A DNA stretch of 64,000 nucleotides from Rahnella rivi. GTDB taxonomy: Bacteria > Pseudomonadota > Gammaproteobacteria > Enterobacterales > Enterobacteriaceae. The stretch is from contig NZ_JAFMOX010000064.1 of NCBI RefSeq assembly GCF_019049655.1, positions 124,001-188,000 on the forward strand. The letters run 5' to 3'. The notes under the pieces were generated by a model. The model was not told the origin of the DNA. It saw nothing but the letters and a program-made list of their open reading frames with translations, and made no database searches. Positions 61,133 through 64,000 of the stretch are shown here, one piece after another. The stretch's first letter is position 1. Each line of letters begins with the position of its first letter. The translations under genes and the position numbers were made by a program.

Positions 61133-61519
61133 CTATTTAAACTTCTTGTGATTCTCGTTCCGGGTCGCTTTAAACCCTTCCGCTTCTTTCTTCGCTTCAT
61201 CCACTTTACCGGCTTTCGCCAGTTCAGATGCCTTATCAATCTGGCCGATCAGCGTATCCATGCCTTTGTGGTAATCCTGCATTTCCGGGCTGTCCGGCGC
61301 TTTGCCTTTCAGTTTCGGCGGCGTGGCTTTTTTCGCGTCTTCAGCAGCCGCTTTCATGTTTGCCAGACCCGTGGTCAGTTCTGCCTGATCTTTGGTTTTC
61401 AGCACTTTGCCGTAGTTATCGGCAATCGTGTCCATGTCCGTTTCTAAATCTGCTGCCAGAGCTGCCGTGCTGCTTCCCAGCATGGCTAGCACCGCTAACG
61501 CCATCAGTTGTTTACGCAT
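61133..61519 (-). CDS. cybC: Soluble cytochrome b562
   Basis: Periplasmic four-helix-bundle haem protein of unknown electron partner. It is 128 residues. The signal peptide ends at A-L-A (residue 22), and the mature 106 residues start A-D-L-E-T-D-M. The haem ligands are Met7 and His102 of the mature chain (D-M-D-T and N-E-N-H-K-K). The P-P-K-L-K-G-K-A-P-D-S-P-E-M loop is typical. It is a complete gene, whereas some E. coli strains carry a defective copy. Confidence 0.95.
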   Translation of the reverse strand: MRKQLMALAVLAMLGSSTAALAADLETDMDTIADNYGKVLKTKDQAELTTGLANMKAAAEDAKKATPPKLKGKAPDSPEMQDYHKGMDTLIGQIDKASELAKAGKVDEAKKEAEGFKATRNENHKKFK

Positions 61520-61666
61520 GATTTTTCTCTCTATTGTTATTTATTTGTTTAATAAAACGACATTGCTTGTAAGGCTTTATAAAAATAGGCTTAGAGAGAG
61601 GAAAACGGGATGAATTTTTTGTAAAGAATTGAGGCAGCGGCCGGGCGACCGCTGCTTTAGGGAGGG

Positions 61667-63013
61667 TTATTCGCCGGCGATTTTCATTGCCGGTAACAGC
61701 ACGGAACCACACTGGATATTGCTGCGGGTTTCGATATCACTGCCGATGGCGACCATATTGCGCCACATGTCTTTCAGATTGCCGGCAATGGTGATTTCGC
61801 TCACCGGATATTGAATCTCACCGTTCTCGACCCAGAAACCGGCTGCACCGCGCGAATAGTCACCGGTGACGCCGCTGACGCCCTGGCCCATCAACTCTGT
61901 GACGACCAGACCTTTGTCGAGCTTACGCAACATACCGGCGAAGTCATCACCCTGACCGGCAATGCGCCAGTTGTGGATGCCGCCTGCGTGGCCGGTGGTT
62001 TGCAGGCCAAGCTTGCGGGCGGAATAACAGGTCATCAGCCAGGTTTGCAGTACGCCGTCTTTGACGATATCGCGACGCTGCGTGCGCACACCTTCACTGT
62101 CGAACGGCGTGGATGCCAGGCCCTGCAACAGATGCGGATGCTCTTCAATCGTCAGCCACTCTGGCAGGATCTGCTCACCTAAGCTGTCGAGCAGGAAGGA
62201 CGATTTACGGTAAATGCTGCCGCCGCTGATGGCGCCCACCAGATGGCCGAACAAACCGGTCGCCACTTCGGAGGCGAACAGCACCGGCGCATGCATGGTG
62301 GGTAATTTACGCGGTGCCAGACGCGAAAGCGTGCGGCGAGCGCACTCCGCACCGACCCATTCCGGATCTTTCAGGTCACTCATTTTGCGGGCAATGGAAT
62401 AGGCGTAATCGCGTTCCATGTCGCCTTCGTGTTCAGCAATTACTGAGGCGGAAATCGAATGACGCGTCGAGCAGTAACTTTGCAACATGCCGTGGCTGTT
62501 GCCGAATACGCGGATGCCGTAGTGGCTGTTGAAACTGCCGCCTTCGGTGTTGGTGATGCGTTTGTCGGCTTTCAGCGCAGCCTGTTCTGCACGGGCTGCC
62601 AGTTCGATACTGCGATCCGGATCCAGCTCTTCCGGGTGGAATAAATCCAGATCCGGCGCATCAAACGCCAGCATCTCTTTGTCAGCCACGCCTGCGAACG
62701 GATCCGGCGACGTGTAACGGGCGATATCCAGCGCGGCCTGCACGGTGCGGGAAATGGCGTCCGGGCTGAGATCGGTAGAAGACGCGCTGCCTTTACGGTT
62801 CTGATAATAAACGGTGATGCCCAATGCGCCGTCGCTGTTGAACTCAACGTTCTCGACTTCACCAAAACGTGTACTGACGCCGATACCGGTGGTTTTACTG
62901 ACCGCCACTTCTGCAGCATCTGAACCCGCTTTTGCCAGTTCCAGAGCCTGAGATACGGCTTGTTCGAGAGTTTTACGCTGCTGCGCAACTTGATTCACTA
63001 CGTTCATCGGCAT
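61667..63013 (-). CDS. tldE: Metalloprotease subunit TldE (PmbA)
   Basis: Partner of TldD in a protease that matures microcin B17 and degrades CcdA. It is 448 residues. PmbA/TldD family features are seen: the N-terminal A-E-V-A-V-S-K-T-T-G-I near 35-45, S-T-R-F-G-E-V-E-N-V-E-F near 47-58, and C-terminal G-D-Y-S-R-G-A-A-G-F-W-V-E-N-G near 384-398. Like other TldE proteins it lacks HExxH, which TldD supplies. It is divergent from darP, the usual neighbour. The start could be two codons later. Confidence 0.96.
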   Translation of the reverse strand: MPMNVVNQVAQQRKTLEQAVSQALELAKAGSDAAEVAVSKTTGIGVSTRFGEVENVEFNSDGALGITVYYQNRKGSASSTDLSPDAISRTVQAALDIARYTSPDPFAGVADKEMLAFDAPDLDLFHPEELDPDRSIELAARAEQAALKADKRITNTEGGSFNSHYGIRVFGNSHGMLQSYCSTRHSISASVIAEHEGDMERDYAYSIARKMSDLKDPEWVGAECARRTLSRLAPRKLPTMHAPVLFASEVATGLFGHLVGAISGGSIYRKSSFLLDSLGEQILPEWLTIEEHPHLLQGLASTPFDSEGVRTQRRDIVKDGVLQTWLMTCYSARKLGLQTTGHAGGIHNWRIAGQGDDFAGMLRKLDKGLVVTELMGQGVSGVTGDYSRGAAGFWVENGEIQYPVSEITIAGNLKDMWRNMVAIGSDIETRSNIQCGSVLLPAMKIAGE

Positions 63014-63157
63014 GCCATCGCTTATGAGATAAAAGGGATTGTTCTACACTGAGACAGAGAAACTTATACTTTTGAGTCTAACAGAGACTCGCCATAATTT
63101 CGCATTGCGTGCGGCGTTGATCAGACCGAAGTTGCAACAGAATAGCCATCTCTGTGG

Positions 63158-63163
63158 CATAAT
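63158..63163 (+). promoter_or_regulatory. Extended -10 promoter element of darP
   Basis: TGGCATAAT: CATAAT with an upstream TG, about 60 bases before the darP start. No good -35 box at 16-18 bp, consistent with an extended -10 promoter. Confidence 0.5.
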
Positions 63164-63224
63164 GCCGCCGAAGCAATAAAGCACAATCAAACTGACAGGA
63201 TTACCTCGTTAAGAGGAAGCGCCC

Positions 63225-63776
63225 ATGACAAAGAAAATTGACGACTGGCTCGATGACGTTCCCGAGAATAATGAGAACGATGAAGATGATGAGATCATCT
63301 GGGTCAGTAAAAGTGAAATCAAACGTGACGCCGAGGCGCTGAAAGATCTCGGTGCAGAAATGGTGGATCTGGGTAAAAACTCCCTCGATAAACTGCCACT
63401 GGACGAAGATCTGCGCGCCGCTATCGATTTAGCGCAGAAAATCAAGAAAGAAGGCCGTCGCCGCCAGCTTCAGCTGATCGGTAAAATGCTGCGTTCGCGC
63501 GACGTTGAACCGATTGAAACTGCGCTGGATAAACTGAAAAACCGCCACAATCAGCAGGTTTCGCTGTTCCATAAACTGGAAATGCTGCGTGACCGTCTGG
63601 TCGAAGAAGGTGATGATGCGGTGCCAACGGTGCTGGATTTATACCCGACCGCTGACCGTCAGCAACTGCGCGCCCTCATCCGCAATGCGCAAAAAGAGAA
63701 AGCGACCAACAAGCCGCCGAAATCTTACCGCCAGATTTTCCAGTATCTGCGCGAACTGGCTGAAGGCCAGGAATAA
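63225..63776 (+). CDS. darP: Ribosome assembly protein DarP (YjgA)
   Basis: DUF615 protein that binds late 50S precursors. It is 183 residues. The acidic N-terminus (N-E-N-D-E-D-D-E-I-I-W-V-S-K-S-E-I-K-R-D) is followed by helical segments (about 40-180) with R-R-Q-L-Q-L-I-G-K-M-L-R near 78-89 and Y-R-Q-I-F-Q-Y-L-R near 168-176. It diverges from tldE as in E. coli, and a terminator follows. Confidence 0.96.
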   Translation: MTKKIDDWLDDVPENNENDEDDEIIWVSKSEIKRDAEALKDLGAEMVDLGKNSLDKLPLDEDLRAAIDLAQKIKKEGRRRQLQLIGKMLRSRDVEPIETALDKLKNRHNQQVSLFHKLEMLRDRLVEEGDDAVPTVLDLYPTADRQQLRALIRNAQKEKATNKPPKSYRQIFQYLRELAEGQE

Positions 63777-63781
63777 AAAAC

Positions 63782-63810
63782 AAAAACCCGCTTTGATGGC
63801 GGGTTTTTCT
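63782..63810. terminator. Terminator after darP
   Basis: A stem of AAAAACCCGC with GCGGGTTTTT and 7-base loop, then CTTTT. The flanking A and T runs let it serve the convergent partial gene as well. Confidence 0.9.
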
Positions 63811-63812
63811 TT

Positions 63813-64000
63813 TCAGACTTTGGCTTTCGCAACTGGTTTATCGACCTGATTCAGCCGCAGCTCACCTTCCAGCTCTTCTTCCGCCTCTTCAAACAGCAAA
63901 ATCAGTGCACCGAACCGCCGTTTACGGCTGGCATTCAGGTTGATGAAATCCACTTCAACCGGCAGTGCGATCCCGCCCGTTACTTCATCCCATAGTGCAT
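63813..64000 (-). CDS. C-terminal part of an unidentified protein
   Basis: Open to the right edge, so only the last 62 codons are seen. The tail has a short hydrophobic patch (G-A-L-I-L-L-F) followed by a very acidic run (E-E-A-E-E-E-L-E-G-E-L) and ends in K-A-K-V. Codon use matches the neighbours. It converges with darP. I do not recognise the family from this fragment. Confidence 0.6.
   Translation of the reverse strand, partial: ALWDEVTGGIALPVEVDFINLNASRKRRFGALILLFEEAEEELEGELRLNQVDKPVAKAKV

Overview
The window is chromosomal DNA of an enterobacterium (order Enterobacterales). Nearly every gene has a clear E. coli counterpart, and most sit in the blocks found around minutes 67-72 of the E. 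coli map. The gene set and the breaks in synteny suggest a Yersiniaceae-type genus such as Rahnella, Serratia, Ewingella or Rouxiella. That placement is inference. No phage, IS element, CRISPR array, tRNA or rRNA was seen. All comparisons with E. coli proteins are from memory, because no search could be run.

Layout. 1-9 kb: exuTR (hexuronate uptake and its repressor), the yqjA-mzrA envelope-stress pair, the yqjCDEK/yqjF/yqjG block, and the divergent yhaJ-yhaK pair. 9.05-9.43 kb: RNase P RNA (rnpB, minus strand). 9.4-14.9 kb: rsmI diverging from lpoA-yraN-diaA-dolP, then mtgA. 14.9-19 kb: arcB with the ArcZ small RNA at its 3' end, flanked on both sides by gene-free stretches of about 0.8 kb where E. 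coli carries elbB and yhcC. 19-25 kb: gltBD. 25-30 kb: sialic acid genes nanR-nanA-nanT-nanE-nanK with an intact triple NanR operator. 30-34 kb: sspBA, rpsI-rplM with its leader, zapE. 34-37.4 kb: zapG, degQ, degS. 37.4-42.3 kb: murA-ibaG and mlaFEDCB. 42.6-50.7 kb: yrbG-kdsD-kdsC-lptC-lptA-lptB-rpoN-hpf-ptsN-rapZ-npr.

50.8-59.7 kb is the accessory part. It is a ten-gene minus-strand cluster: a stand-alone PRD protein, a glycine-rich SFCGS protein, a DUF4312 protein, two membrane proteins (DUF4311, DUF4310), an amidohydrolase, a DgaE-like PLP lyase, a KDGP aldolase, an exported beta-propeller lactonase, and a PRD/EIIB/EIIA transcription regulator. I read it as a catabolic island with its own uncharacterised transporter. 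It would take an N-acylated 2-amino-sugar acid (or its lactone) to pyruvate and glyceraldehyde-3-phosphate. It is the best candidate for an undescribed system here.

59.9-64 kb: rnk, a roughly 0.5-kb nested inverted-repeat element between convergent rnk and cybC, tldE (pmbA), darP, and the 3' end of an unidentified gene.

Most of the window serves the envelope: lipid asymmetry (mla), LPS (kds/lpt), peptidoglycan (murA, mtgA, lpoA) and stress proteolysis (degQ/degS). It also serves nitrogen and carbon control: glutamate synthase, sigma-54 with the nitrogen PTS, and ArcB/ArcZ. Amino-sugar use recurs in three places: nan, RapZ, and the new cluster.
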